From UBA7067 sp051880615 (lineage in GTDB: Bacteria > Bacillota > Clostridia > Oscillospirales > Acutalibacteraceae), in NCBI GenBank assembly GCA_051880615.1, contig JBJEOH010000019.1, positions 83,575-147,574 of the forward strand: DNA of 64,000 nt. The letters are read 5' to 3'. The notes under the pieces are model-generated. The model was not told the origin of the DNA, searched no databases, and saw nothing but the letters and a program-made list of their open reading frames with translations. Made by a program: the position numbers and the translations under genes. Of this stretch, positions 51,821 through 63,400 are shown one piece after another. Numbering within the stretch: position 1 is the stretch's first letter; each line of letters starts with the position of its first letter.

Positions 51821-52924
51821 TTACTTTACCTCCTTGTGTGAACTGCGAAAATGAAGTTTGTAGTTAATAAAGAACTCACAGCCGATAATAAAGAAAATAA
51901 TAATGCCGGTAATTATATCGGAGAAGGATTTGTTTAAGCCAAATACTGTTGAGATTTCTCCTGCGCCTGATTGCAGAAAAGCAATCAGGAAAGCGGTAAG
52001 AATCATATAAATTGGATTAAACTTTGCAAGCCACGATACCATAATAGCAGTGAATCCTCTGCCTCCTGCTGTTGTAGTTGTGATTGTATGGTTTGTGCCG
52101 CCGACAAGAAGTAAACCGGCAATACCGCAGATAGCACCCGACAAAATCATTGTTCTCATAATTACTTTCTTTACATTCAGTCCAATGTATCGTGCCGTGT
52201 TTTCGCTTTCACCAACAATGGTAAGTTCGTATCCATGCTTGCTGTATTTAAGGTAAATATACATAAACACGGTTAAAGCAAGAACTACGATTATATTCAG
52301 CAGATACTCAAAGTTGCCGATAGTAGGCAGCCAGCCTGCGTGCGTTGATTGGTTGATAATACCAATGTTGCTTGAGCCCTTTGGATTTTCCCACAGCATT
52401 TCAAAGTAGGAAACAAGCTGAATGGCAACATAGTTCATCATAAGCGTAAACAGCGTTTCGTTAGTATTGAATTTCGCCTTAAAAAACGCCGGGATAAGCG
52501 CCCAAATTGCACCGGCAGCGATACTTGCGACAATCATTACAAGAATCAAAACAGCGTTTGGTAATTTATCATTAAGAGTAATCATACAAGCCGCAGTTGC
52601 AAGACCGCCGATAAGAACCTGTCCCTCTGCACCGATATTCCAGAATTTCATCTTAAAAGCAGGAGTAACAGCTAAAGAAACGCACAGCAGCATTGCCAGA
52701 CTTTGCAGCAAGCTCCAGATTCGTCTGCTGCTGCCAAAGGCTCCGTTTACCATTGTTGAGTAAAGCTTCAGGGGATTTTCTCCTGTAAAAAACATTGTAA
52801 TAATGCCTGCGACAATCAGTGCAGCAAGAATAGCTATACCGCGAATCGCCCAGGATTTATATAAAGGAAGGGAATCTCTCTTAGCTATATGAAAGAGAGG
52901 TTCGTGCTTTTTTGTTTTATTCAT
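51821..52924 (-). CDS. Nucleoside ABC transporter permease (NupP-like)
   Basis: The first membrane subunit of the importer, 367 residues. The N-terminal cytoplasmic stretch is followed by about nine helices. FWNIGAEGQVLIGGL and the loop GYELTIVGESENTARYIGLNVKK are hallmarks of the BPL_transp_2/NupP group. Its ATG overlaps the ATPase stop (ATGA), so assembly is translationally coupled. Confidence 0.9.
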   Translation of the reverse strand: MNKTKKHEPLFHIAKRDSLPLYKSWAIRGIAILAALIVAGIITMFFTGENPLKLYSTMVNGAFGSSRRIWSLLQSLAMLLCVSLAVTPAFKMKFWNIGAEGQVLIGGLATAACMITLNDKLPNAVLILVMIVASIAAGAIWALIPAFFKAKFNTNETLFTLMMNYVAIQLVSYFEMLWENPKGSSNIGIINQSTHAGWLPTIGNFEYLLNIIVVLALTVFMYIYLKYSKHGYELTIVGESENTARYIGLNVKKVIMRTMILSGAICGIAGLLLVGGTNHTITTTTAGGRGFTAIMVSWLAKFNPIYMILTAFLIAFLQSGAGEISTVFGLNKSFSDIITGIIIFFIIGCEFFINYKLHFRSSHKEVK

Positions 52925-54456
52925 TGCTTGTCCTCTCTTTCTACACTTTTTGTCATCAGCAGACCGATTTCTTCCTTTGTTGCAGTTCTGCCGTCTACAA
53001 TACCGGTAATCCTACCGGAGTTCATTACCATAATTCTGTCGCAAAGCTCAAGCAGCACATCTATATCCTCGCCAACAAAGATAATAGCTGTTCCGTTTTT
53101 CTTTTGCTCTGAAAGGAGATTATAGATAGTATATGATGAGTTTATATCAAGTCCTCTTACCGGGTAAGCTACCATCAGCACCTTTGGCTCAGAGGCAATC
53201 TCTCTGCCCACAAGCACCTTCTGAACATTACCGCCGGATAAGCGTCTTACAGGCGTAGTTGCACTTGGAGTAACAACTTCAAGGTTTTCAATAATTTCGT
53301 TTGCAAGTGATTTTGGCTGCTTTCTGTTGAGGAAAGAACCTCTGCCGGATTTGTAGGAACGCAGCATCATATTGTCTATGATGTCCATATTCCCCACAAG
53401 ACCCATACCAAGTCTGTCCTCAGGTACAAATGAAAGAGCAACGCCGAGCTTTCGGATTTCCTTTGGGGATTTTCCAACAAGCTGCTGAGGGCCTAAATCA
53501 TCGGGCTTGTACAGAATACTTGATTTTCTTGTAGTAACCTGAAGTCCTGCAATAGATTCCAGCAGCTCTTTCTGACCGCAGCCCGAAATTCCTGCAACGC
53601 CCAGGATTTCTCCGCCGTACGCATTGAATTTAAGATTATCCAAAGCAACAGTACCGTCGCTTTTTATAACGGTCAGGTTATCAACAACGAGTCTTTCAAC
53701 AGGGTCTTTCGGATCTTCACGATTAATGTTAAGCTCTACCTTCTCGCCCATCATCATTTCGGTAAGGGACTGCTCCGTTGCGTCCTTTGTTTCAACAGTG
53801 CCGACATACATACCTTTTCTCAATATGGTAACTCTGTCGGAAATTTCAAGCACCTCGTGGAGCTTATGAGTAATTATAATAATCGACTTTCCGTCTTCCC
53901 TCATCTTGCGGAGTATGTTGAACAGCTTTTGTGTTTCCTGAGGTGTAAGCACGGCAGTAGGCTCGTCAAGAATGAGAATGTCTGCTCCCCTGTAAAGCAC
54001 CTTAATTATCTCAACGGTCTGTTTTTCAGATACAGACATTTCATAAATCTTTTTGTTAAGGTCTATGTTAAAGCCGTACTTGTCGGTAATTTCGCGCACT
54101 TTCTTTTCAGCAGCCTTAATATTGAACTTTCCGTCTTTAATTCCGAGAACAATATTTTGTGTAGCGGTAAAGACATCAACAAGCTTAAAATGCTGGTGTA
54201 TCATACCGATTTTATATGCGAACGCATCCTTTGGTGAGCTGATAATGACATTCTTGCCGTCAACTAAAATTTCGCCGGAATCAGGGTAATAAATGCCGGA
54301 TACCATATTCATAAGTGTTGTTTTGCCTGAACCGTTTTCTCCGAGTATAGAGAGTATTTCGCCTTTATACACCTTCAGGTCAACATCCTTGTTTGCAACA
54401 ACACTGCCAAAGGTTTTGGTTATGCCTTTTAATTCTAATGCCAAAGCTTCAGCCAT
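52921..54456 (-). CDS. Nucleoside ABC transporter ATPase, twin cassette (NupO-like)
   Basis: A double-ATPase subunit of 511 residues. Cassette 1: Walker A GENGSGKTT, signature MSVSEKQTVEI, Walker B ILILDEPTAVL. Cassette 2: AGISGCGQKEL (degenerate P-loop, normal for this family), signature LSGGNVQKVLVGRE, and MVAYPVRGLD where Walker B lies. I chose the ATG at 54456 with AGGAGG upstream. It is separated from the binding-protein gene by a hairpin that would lower its expression relative to that gene. Confidence 0.92.
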   Translation of the reverse strand: MAEALALELKGITKTFGSVVANKDVDLKVYKGEILSILGENGSGKTTLMNMVSGIYYPDSGEILVDGKNVIISSPKDAFAYKIGMIHQHFKLVDVFTATQNIVLGIKDGKFNIKAAEKKVREITDKYGFNIDLNKKIYEMSVSEKQTVEIIKVLYRGADILILDEPTAVLTPQETQKLFNILRKMREDGKSIIIITHKLHEVLEISDRVTILRKGMYVGTVETKDATEQSLTEMMMGEKVELNINREDPKDPVERLVVDNLTVIKSDGTVALDNLKFNAYGGEILGVAGISGCGQKELLESIAGLQVTTRKSSILYKPDDLGPQQLVGKSPKEIRKLGVALSFVPEDRLGMGLVGNMDIIDNMMLRSYKSGRGSFLNRKQPKSLANEIIENLEVVTPSATTPVRRLSGGNVQKVLVGREIASEPKVLMVAYPVRGLDINSSYTIYNLLSEQKKNGTAIIFVGEDIDVLLELCDRIMVMNSGRITGIVDGRTATKEEIGLLMTKSVEREDKQ

Positions 54457-54470
54457 AATGCCTCCTAAAA

Positions 54471-54502
54471 AACTATCCGTGACCGTCATATAACGGTCAC
54501 GG
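54471..54502 (-). terminator. Attenuating terminator between bmp and transporter ATPase
   Basis: A 10-base-pair perfect stem (CCGTGACCGT at 54477-54486, its complement at 54493-54502) is followed on minus by ATAGTTTTTTAGG. It sits inside the operon, just before the ATPase ribosome site, so partial read-through would keep binding protein in excess. Confidence 0.75.
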
Positions 54503-54537
54503 AATAATCTGTATGTGTAGTGACCTGATATCTGAAC

Positions 54538-55752
54538 TTATTCAGCAACAGTAATTCCGTCGATATCAATGTCAAAGTATGGAGCTGAACGGTACTTTGA
54601 TTCCTCAAAGGCGCCATCCTTAATAACCTCTGTGTCGCCCTTGAATTCAGCATCTGAATCAACATCAGCCATATATGAGCTTAAAGTTTCACCCTTAACT
54701 GTGAAGTTAGCAGTATCAAATACTTTAACCTTGCCTGACTCTAAATCAGCCTTTGCTGTGTCAATAGCCTCTTTAGTACCCTTAGCAGCAGCCTTGTCGT
54801 TAATGTCGGTCAGCTCAACTGAACCGGTTGCAACTGTGCCTGTCCAGTCTGTATCAATAGCCTTGCCTTCCTTTACGCACTTGATAGCATACTCGAAGTA
54901 CGGAGCCCAGTTGATTTTTGAAGAAACGATAAAGGTGTTGGGGCAAGCCTTAACAGTTGAACCGTTGTAAGAAACATTCGGAACACCTGCAGCCTCACAA
55001 GCTGTCGGAGCACCCATTGAGTCAGCGTGCTGGCTGATAAGAACGCAACCGTCGGAAATAAGCTTGTTAGCAGCCTCTTTCTCAAGAGTTTCGTCATACC
55101 AAGAGCCTGTGAATGTTACTTCCATAGTAACAGTCGGGCAAACTGATTTTGCACCGAGATAGAATGATGTGTAGCCGGATTTAACCTCAGCATACGGATG
55201 AGCGCCAACATAACCCATCTTAGCCTGCTCTTTTGTGATTTTTCCGCCGTCAATCATTTCGTTGATTTTCATACCTGCTGCAATACCTGCAAGGTAACGA
55301 CCCTCATAGATAGAGGCAAAAGCGTTGTGGAAGTTATCAAGCTTCTCAGTGTGAGCCTTTGTACCGGTAGCGTGCAGGAACTGAACATCAGGATTAGCCT
55401 TTGCAGCCTCAATCATAAAGTCCTCGTGACCGAAGCTGTCTGCAAATATGATGTCGCATCCCTGATCAACCAGGTCAAGAGCAGCCTCTTTGCAGGCATC
55501 GCTTTCGCTAATGTTTGTCTTGTTAATCATTTCTACGCCCATCTTCTCGCAAGCTTCCTTAGCTGCTGTTAAGAAGTTGTTGTCGTAAGTTGAGTTTTCA
55601 TCATGCAGATAGATGAAACCAAACTTGAGGCTGTCTTTAGCTCCGTCTGAGCTTGCGCCTGAATTATTTTCAGAATCGCAGCCTGTGAATGCAACAGCAA
55701 GCGAAAGCACCATCAGCGCAGCCAGCGCGATTGATAAAACTTTTTTGAACAT
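54538..55752 (-). CDS. BMP-family nucleoside-binding lipoprotein
   Basis: The extracellular substrate-binding lipoprotein of the importer, 404 residues. The signal peptide ends in lipobox FTGC (Cys near 25). The Bmp/PnrA fold shows FGFIYLHDENSTYDNNF, DLVDQGCDIIFADSFGHEDF, YEGRYLAGIAAGMK and GCVLISQHADSMG. Related proteins bind purine nucleosides (PnrA, BmpA) or autoinducer-like ligands. Sitting behind xpt, a purine ligand is likely. The ATG has AGGAGG upstream. Confidence 0.92.
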   Translation of the reverse strand: MFKKVLSIALAALMVLSLAVAFTGCDSENNSGASSDGAKDSLKFGFIYLHDENSTYDNNFLTAAKEACEKMGVEMINKTNISESDACKEAALDLVDQGCDIIFADSFGHEDFMIEAAKANPDVQFLHATGTKAHTEKLDNFHNAFASIYEGRYLAGIAAGMKINEMIDGGKITKEQAKMGYVGAHPYAEVKSGYTSFYLGAKSVCPTVTMEVTFTGSWYDETLEKEAANKLISDGCVLISQHADSMGAPTACEAAGVPNVSYNGSTVKACPNTFIVSSKINWAPYFEYAIKCVKEGKAIDTDWTGTVATGSVELTDINDKAAAKGTKEAIDTAKADLESGKVKVFDTANFTVKGETLSSYMADVDSDAEFKGDTEVIKDGAFEESKYRSAPYFDIDIDGITVAE

Positions 55753-55807
55753 ATGAAATTCCTCCTCAAAAATATGTCAAAGAGCTATGCTCTCTGATTA
55801 CTGATTA

Positions 55808-56380
55808 TCAGCAGAAAACAACGCCGTCTTCCTCAGACATTTCTTTAATTCTTGCTAACGACTCAACTCTGATGCCCTTATCACGAATTATTTGACCACC
55901 CTCTTGAAATGCCTTTTCAATAACGATACCCGCACCCACAGTCTTGGCACCTGCATCATTGATAAGATTAATCAAGGCTGATAATGCGCTGCCCTTTGCA
56001 AGGAAGTCGTCAATTATAAGAATATTGTCTTCCTTATTAATAAACTGCTTCGACACATAAATATCGTAGTCTTTTTTGTGAGTAAATGAAGTTACCTTAG
56101 AGGTGTAGATATCAGCATAAATATTTACTGTCGGTGCTTTCTTTGCGAAAACTACAGGAACATTAAAGTATTGTGCAGCTAAACAGGCAACGCCTATTCC
56201 CGAGGCTTCAATAGTCAGGATTTTTGTGATTTTTTCATCTTTAAAGAGTCTGTAAAACTCCTTGCCTAACTCTGAAATAAAACCGGTGTCAATCTGGTGG
56301 TTTAAAAAGCTGTCAACCTTTAATACATTACCCTTACCTATATGGCCGTCCTTGAGAATTCTATCCTCTAAAAGCTTCAT
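55808..56380 (-). CDS. xpt: Xanthine phosphoribosyltransferase
   Basis: Converts xanthine and PRPP to XMP in purine salvage; 190 residues. Diagnostic features: LLEDRILKDGHI at the N-terminus, the PRPP loop ILIIDDFLAKGSA, and the IEASGIGVACLAA segment. It is the first gene of an operon with a nucleoside ABC importer, linking uptake to salvage. The gene has a promoter with a palindrome in its spacer. I did not find the purine riboswitch that controls xpt in Bacillus. Confidence 0.95.
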   Translation of the reverse strand: MKLLEDRILKDGHIGKGNVLKVDSFLNHQIDTGFISELGKEFYRLFKDEKITKILTIEASGIGVACLAAQYFNVPVVFAKKAPTVNIYADIYTSKVTSFTHKKDYDIYVSKQFINKEDNILIIDDFLAKGSALSALINLINDAGAKTVGAGIVIEKAFQEGGQIIRDKGIRVESLARIKEMSEEDGVVFC

Positions 56381-56419
56381 AATATCTGCATCCTCTGTTT
56401 CAAAGAAATATATAAAATT

Positions 56420-56448
56420 ATTATACTACATTGTTCGACAATATTCAA
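56420..56448 (-). promoter_or_regulatory. xpt promoter with palindromic operator candidate
   Basis: On minus the -35 TTGAAT (56443-56448), a 17-base spacer and the -10 TATAAT (56420-56425). The spacer holds the dyad ATTGTCGAACAAT (56430-56442), which resembles a PurR-type CGAAC box. A second dyad AATTGttCAATT lies about 70 bases further upstream. Repressor control is inferred. Confidence 0.65.
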
Positions 56449-56626
56449 TTATTTGTCCGTGTGCAAAATGTAGAAATAATGCGCGATAGATTGAAAATAT
56501 TAACACAAATTGAACAATTCGGCTACAGAGATTGATTATATATTTTGAATACAGAGAGCTGCTGCTGCGGAATTTTGTTGATTGTGATTACATATTACAG
56601 CACGCGACATTATTCATCAAAAATAG

Positions 56627-56654
56627 TTGATAAATACTGAAAAGATGATATAAT
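56627..56654 (+). promoter_or_regulatory. Promoter of hpt
   Basis: The -35 TTGATA (56627-56632), a 16-base spacer and the -10 TATAAT with an upstream TGA (56649-56654), 45 bases before the hpt ATG. The rest of the xpt-hpt gap (56381-56698) holds the xpt promoter and dyads. Confidence 0.65.
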
Positions 56655-56698
56655 ATTTTTAGTATATTTTGCAGAAAATCAAAGGAGCGCAGAGATTT

Positions 56699-57256
56699 AT
56701 GGATATAAAAAGCATTGAGGATTTTAACGGCAAAATCAAGCGAGTTTTAATTACTGAGGAACAGATAAAATCAGAGATTGAAAGGGTCGGCAAACAAATA
56801 AGCGATTCATACGACGGACGCCCATTTTTGCTTGTTAGCATTTTAAAGGGTTCGTTTGTGTTTTTGGCTGATTTGTGCCGCGCCATAACAGCTCCGTGTG
56901 AAATCGGCTTTATGTGTGCAAAAAGCTATTATGCCGGAACGGTATCAACCGGTGTCGTCAATATTACAATGGACCTTGAACAAGACATCAGCAATTACCA
57001 TGTTATCATCGTTGAGGATATCATTGACACCGGAAGAACATTGAACAGTGTTATTGACCTGCTTAAATCGCGCAATCCGCTGTCGCTTAAGCTTGTGACG
57101 CTGCTGGATAAGCCGTCGAGAAGAACAGTCGATTTAAAAGCAGATATTTGTTTGTTCACAATTCCGGATTACTTTGTAATCGGCTATGGACTTGATTGCG
57201 GTGAGTATTATCGTAATCTGCCTTACATAGCGGAATATAGTGAAAACGCAGAATAA
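56699..57256 (+). CDS. hpt: Hypoxanthine(-guanine) phosphoribosyltransferase
   Basis: Salvages hypoxanthine and guanine to IMP and GMP with PRPP; 185 residues. The PRPP motif VIIVEDIIDTGRTL, the flexible-loop region MCAKSYYAGTVSTG and the base-pocket segment FTIPDYFVIGYGLDCGEYYRNLP are complete. I chose the ATG at 56699 with AAAGGAG upstream; an in-frame codon at 56669 precedes the ribosome site. It is divergent from xpt, so the two salvage arms share one control region. A strong terminator follows. Confidence 0.95.
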   Translation: MDIKSIEDFNGKIKRVLITEEQIKSEIERVGKQISDSYDGRPFLLVSILKGSFVFLADLCRAITAPCEIGFMCAKSYYAGTVSTGVVNITMDLEQDISNYHVIIVEDIIDTGRTLNSVIDLLKSRNPLSLKLVTLLDKPSRRTVDLKADICLFTIPDYFVIGYGLDCGEYYRNLPYIAEYSENAE

Positions 57257-57260
57257 ACAG

Positions 57261-57304
57261 AAAAGCCTCTCGTCATTGATTAATGTGACGAGAGGCTTTT
57301 GTTA
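57261..57304. terminator. Terminator of hpt and of the giant gene
   Basis: A 15-base-pair perfect stem (AAAAGCCTCTCGTCA at 57261-57275, its complement at 57286-57300) is followed by TTTTGTT on plus and TTTTCTG on minus. It suits both convergent genes, though it lies 135 bases after the giant gene's stop. Confidence 0.85.
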
Positions 57305-57434
57305 AGCATTTCGATAATTACCGCTGTACACAAGTACCGACAGAAAAGCTTCCTGTTTAAAAACGGAACCGGATTGTTGCTGCATAATTTAATATACTGC
57401 TTTTTGATTTCACTGCCGTAAGCTGCTTTCACAA

Positions 57435-60400
57435 TTACTGCGTTTCTTCTTTATTGTAAACATAATTGTAAAAATCACCGCCGCCGATGTTTAAGATTCT
57501 TCCGCTTGTGTCAACATTCGCATTGAAGAAGTTCCAGATATACTGTACACCCCAAACTGTCGAAGCGGTATCTCTTTTTAGCACTATACGCAGATGCAGC
57601 TGCTGATCATCGCTACTGCTCAGAACAAGCTGCTTTCCGCTGAAGCCGTTTTGAGAATTTTTCAGTTTCGTACAGTAGTCCATCGCAGTACTGAACAGAT
57701 AAAGGTCATAGTCATAGCCTGCCGGCAGATCAACGCTGATATCGAAAGCAAAGCTCTTAAGGTTATAGACATACGGTTGTGTTTCACCGCTTGTCGGTGC
57801 GTTGAATATTTTTGTCTGATATACATCTACCTCATCGCCGCTCAGTTCCTTAATTGTAGCTGTCACATAGCCGCTGTTATCGAGAATTTCCCGATAAATT
57901 GCTTCACTCTCTGCAAACAGTCCGGTCATTTCTTCTTTGAAAGAAGCTTCGCCGTTAATTCGCTCGGTGCTTTGGGCAATTTCAAGTGATGTGTCCTTAT
58001 TGCGCACACCCGGAACAACATTGACTGTATATACAGTTGAGGTTTCTTCGTCCTCGGCAATGACCTTATAATATGCTACATACGGTGAATAGCTGTATTC
58101 TCCGTCTTCGTTCAGCTCGTTGTATGAAATATCAAAGATATACTCATTGCAGTCGTCAACGGTACTGTCAGGCGTCATTTCTTCCCACTGACCAGAAGAC
58201 GGCTGTTCAAACGGAGAGCTCATTCCTGTCCACTTTGAAATAGTAGCACGGTAAGGAGCTTTCATTCTTACAGAGCTCTGCTGTGCGTCCTTGGCAGCAT
58301 ATGAGAATATATTGAATTTATCTACTCTGTTATCGCCTGTCTTTACATCATCATAGCCGACATAAACTATCGACTGATTTTCAGATGCGGAACGGATATA
58401 CACCTCACGGTTGTCGCCGCCATCAACATCACTTACCTCGGAAAGGAACGGTGCACATCTGTCGTTTGAAACATCAAACTCTGTCATATATGAGTCGTCA
58501 TTAGGACGGTTCTCAATTACAAACGGAGATGAATACGGAATTGTCCAGGTAATAATGTTATCCTCAGAGGAGCTTAAATAATCACCTGACGAGCTGTCAT
58601 ACAGCTTGATATTGTCCGGAAGAGCAGTGAAATTATTTGTATATGTCATATACGGAACGATGCTGTATGTACCTGTAGGTGCCGAGTTTTTCAGTTTAAA
58701 GGTCCATGCGTTTGAAGTATTGCAGCCGATGCTTGAAAAATATTCTGTTTTTTCTTCATCGGTGAGCTTTCTTGAAACAGATGAACCTGTTTCTGTGAGG
58801 AAAATATCAAGCTTATTCGTTCCGTAGCCGTCGTTTATACGTATATCGTCCTTGTAATAACCATTAGCGTAAAGAGATACATTTTTTGACTCCCACTGGC
58901 ATACAAAGGTAGAGTCGAGTGTTTCGTCACCTTCGATTACACCGGTGAAGCTGCCGTCTTCTCCCTTAACAATAGGAAATCCGTTCTTGCTTGCTGACGA
59001 TTGATATATATTCGGATTATTATTATAGAATTCCTCTTCATTTCCGACAAATTTACCGTTTTGAACAAACTGATAGTCATAACGGCGAATATCGCCGTTT
59101 TCAGCCATAATATCCATAGCCATATGGTATAGCATAGGATAATACGCGCCTGTTTCTTCATCAGAGAAAACCTCGATTGACTGCAGGCTGTTTTTCAGCG
59201 TAACCGGCTTGCCTTTGACCTCGGAATCGTTATATATAGGATTGGCTGTATCTAAATATACCGTAGAGTCCTTATTTTCACCCATATAGCCCTTTAGTGA
59301 ATAATACGCTCCGTTGCCGTTTCCATAGCTTGTGTTTGTGCCGTCAAGGCAGTCGTTTTTTTCTCTGCTGAAATAAAAGGACGTCGGACTGGAATTGTTG
59401 TAAGCCGATTTTTTGTGAATATAAAAGCCTGACTGCAAACCGTCAACCGGCGGATGACTTGCGTCCCAGTCTGTCTGCTGCTGAAGAGTCTGAGCTGGAT
59501 TCCATGAATAAGCTGAGCCTCCGGTCCAGTATGACACCACATTTCTCGGCGAATGCTGCTTTGCGACAAATATGGTGGCAAAGTGCTTTTCAGAGCCTGA
59601 TGCTTTTGTTCGTTCATAAAACAAATCTAATCGGTAAAGACCGCCGTAATAGAAATACTTGCCCAAATTAAATGTTGCTGTGCCAACGCTCTTTTGCTCA
59701 TCATCATAGACTATATTTGTCGGATTGACTGTGACTTTTCCGCAATAGGTGCTGACACCGCTTTGGTCATTCCATTCCAGCTCGTTATACTTGGTTGTTT
59801 CATCAGGCAAACGATCCTGATGCTTGATACTGCAGGACACGCTGAAGGTTTCGTCCATATTTTTCGTAGTCACGATGATTTTCGGATAGGTAATACTTGT
59901 TGTATAGACGTATTTCTGGATATTTTCACCCGTCAGATTATCGTCAGTCAGATAATAATATGTAACATCATTCTTAGGTGTCTTTGTACCGTCCTCCTCA
60001 GTGTAGTAATCAGTCAAGGACGGCTGACCTGAAACATGAGTTAAGCGTTCTTCATTATTACTTGTCAGTGTTGCGTCCTTTGGCGTTTGCAGTGTAACAC
60101 TGTCAAGCTCCGAGTACGGGTTGTAGCGGTCAATAACAACATGAGCAACTACTATATTCTTGTGCACTCCGTCCTCAGCGGTAAACACGCCCAGAACCTT
60201 GGTATAAACATATTTTGTATCGTCATTATCCTGATAAGGAATCGCCATTTCCCATTTCTCGGCTTTGTCATCATTTAAGTCTGTCAGGTCAGACCAGTCT
60301 GCGCTGCTCTGCTCAAGCTCTGTTTCAAGGTTATCGGCAGTAAGCCATGGGTCGGGATAGTTGTCAGTATAATGGTTAAGAGCAGTTCTTCTGTTTGTAT

Positions 60401-63400
60401 CAACCGTATCGCCCTTATAAATCTGATATTTTGAATATTGCGAGCAAAGCCTGAAATCCTGATTTATGTAAATATATCCGTTTGTTTCAACCGATTCATA
60501 AACAATATTGCCCTCCTCGTCCGTAACCGTATTGCCGTTTTCGTCAAGTTTTATCTGTCTTGCCCTGTAGGGGTCAATACTGTCGATAGCTATATAGAAG
60601 TTAATATCAGTGTATAGCACAGTATCTGATGCGTTGCCGTTTTTATCATAAGCCGTATGTGTTTCGACAAGAGATTGATACTCATCAAACACCTGATAAT
60701 GCGAGGTGTCGTAGTTAGAATACTGGTATTTTGTTTTAACGCCAACCTCAAAAATCTCAGCCATACTGCTCTTTTGCACCTGCTGCAAATATGTATAATA
60801 ATCCGTACTGATTGTGCGCTGTGCAGGAGCAACCATTTGCGAGTAAATTTGGTTTATTTCTGTATCCTTAACTAAATCAGCATTATTAAACGAACCGTCA
60901 ATACCTGCGTGATATTGTGTTTCGTCCTCGTCGGCGGTCCGTCTGCCCGGCATAAATCGGCTGGTGCTTCTTTCATCAAACAAAACAACATACGCACCGT
61001 AATTTTTGATGTCATCTCCAAAGCGTGAAACCATATACCTCTGAAGATAAGGCGAGAGTAAATCATAGTCCTGATACATAAGACCGTTTAAAGAGTTATC
61101 TTTGGCTGTTATTTCTTTTAAAAGGTCACTGCGGAACGCAAAATCGGCTGAGAACAGGCCGCCGTTTTCCTGCTTATCAAGCGTTACCGCCTTAACCGTT
61201 CCAAAGCGTTCGCCTACCGCTGCTGTTGTATCATCAACTGATTGCTGATTTTTAGTATAATTAACGCTTGCGCCGCCGTTATTATTGGTAGCAGTGCTGT
61301 AGCATGAGCCCATCATCGGATAATATGTCCAACCATCCGGAGTGTCGCTTAAATCAACAAATCTGTCGATTGTAAATTTCATATTATTGCTGGTGCTTCT
61401 GCCGAGAATAGCTCCTACATATGTATTTGCAGCCTTTTCGGTTGCGCTCTGCACAGTACCGTAATTGATTCCGTATCTGAATATACCGCTGCCTGCGCTT
61501 TCAACAGCACCGATAATACCGCCGCCATAAACGACTTGACCTTTTGACGCATTAGCGTCAGGTACGGTTACATTGCCGTAGTTTACAAGGCTTGATGACC
61601 TGCAATTATTGTTTGTAGCAAAGCTTGTGCGACCGATAGCTCCGCCTACAGACATATGCGTATTCATCTCGCTTTGAACATTAATGTCTGCATAATTAAT
61701 TGTATTGCTAATCGGAGTGTTAGCATGTTTATATCCTGTAATTCCTCCGACATACAAATAATAGTTACTCAATGTGCGTGTGTTATAAAGATTTTTGTTG
61801 TCTGTATTTTCACCGTTTGAGTTAATATACTCAACCTCACCGCAGTTGGCTGATGAGGATATTCCGCCTGAGCTTGCGGTTTGTCCGCAGATACCGCCGA
61901 GAAATAACTGATGATAGCCGGAGGTTACATATGAATATGGGTCAATAACACTCAGCTTGCCGAAATTAAAGCAGCCGGTTATTTTTGCCGTACTATCTAT
62001 ATATCCTGCTATACCGCCGTATCGCGAAGCACCGCTGCAGTTAGTGGCTTTTATATCGCCGTAGTTATAGCTGTTACTGATGGCGGTGCTGCTCGTGATG
62101 GAGCAAACTCCGCCTACATAACATAAGGTAACATCAGAAACACTGATGTCGGCAAAATTGACACAGCTTTTGGAATGTGAATATGTTCCGATTCCGCCGA
62201 TATAATAAATCCCATAACATTTTGTCGCTGAAGAGCCAAGCAGAGGCGAAGCATAATCTACACCTTTTACCGTTGCGCTGTAACAGTCCTTGACCGTTAT
62301 TTCACCGCGGTTTTCACAATTAGTTGCGCTTGTGATTGCGTTTGATGCACCTGCCGTAACACCTGCAACATATATACCGATATTTGATGCCGAACAAACA
62401 GAGTGCGTAACGGTTATTGGTGCTAAGTTAAGGTTATTATTGCCCGGCGCCGCTCCTGAAATGTAGCTGCTGCTTCGGAACAGCACATTATTTACTGTAA
62501 TAGGGGCATAGTTTGCTGAATCTGAAATTTTATTGCCGGATAGACCTCTTATCGTTGTTCCGCCTTTTACATCAAGGTTTTCAACATTAAATGCGCCGTT
62601 GTTGATGATGTTTGAAATTTTATTTACATAGCTTGAATTAGAGGCGACTAATTCTCCTAAATACAGAGAGCCGGTAAATGTGCCGGAAATATTAAACTGG
62701 CCGTAGCGCTTTGTTTTGTCAAGGCTGTTAAAAATTTCTCTATATTCATCTGTGTCAAGTCCCGGCGGAATTTTGCAGCCGTCATACCAGCCGTTCATAA
62801 CGCTGTCAATTTCTGAATAATTTATTGTATTAGATGAAGTGTTTTCAGTAAACACTGTACGAATAGTTACATTTCCGCCTATTTCTGATGACGGGTCAAC
62901 AGTAACATCGCCTATGTTAAGGCAGTTGCTGATTTTAACTGCCACTCCTCCGATTGAATTGATCCAAAGTCCTCCGCCAAGCCTGCCTTTGAATGAAATA
63001 TCTCCGAAATTGACGCAGTCGTTCATAGAATATGAGGAATTTTTTTCAACATACCCCAAACCATTAATGACCAATGCATAAAGAGCACCGGGTGCGTTTG
63101 ATGTATCAACCGAAAGATCAGCATAGTTTCTGCAATGCGTCATACTTGCAGATCTTTGATTAATAAATCGTCCGCCCAAAGGACTCATATAAAGCTGAAC
63201 AGTATTAGTTTCATCTTTAGTGTTCGGAACAAAGTTGAGCTTGCCGTAATTCTCATTGTAGCTGCCAAGTCCCGTGCCCTGCATATAAATATACGGATAA
63301 TAGGAAGAAGCGGTTGAGGTTGTGTTCTTAACAGGGTCAAAGTTGTATTTATCGAGGTCAACCGTGACAGTGCCGGCATTTATACTTGGAATGATTATTG

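Noticed and set aside
56381..56660. Purine riboswitch upstream of xpt
   Set aside because: The conserved junction sequences of the purine aptamer could not be found on the minus strand; the leader is too short for aptamer plus terminator.
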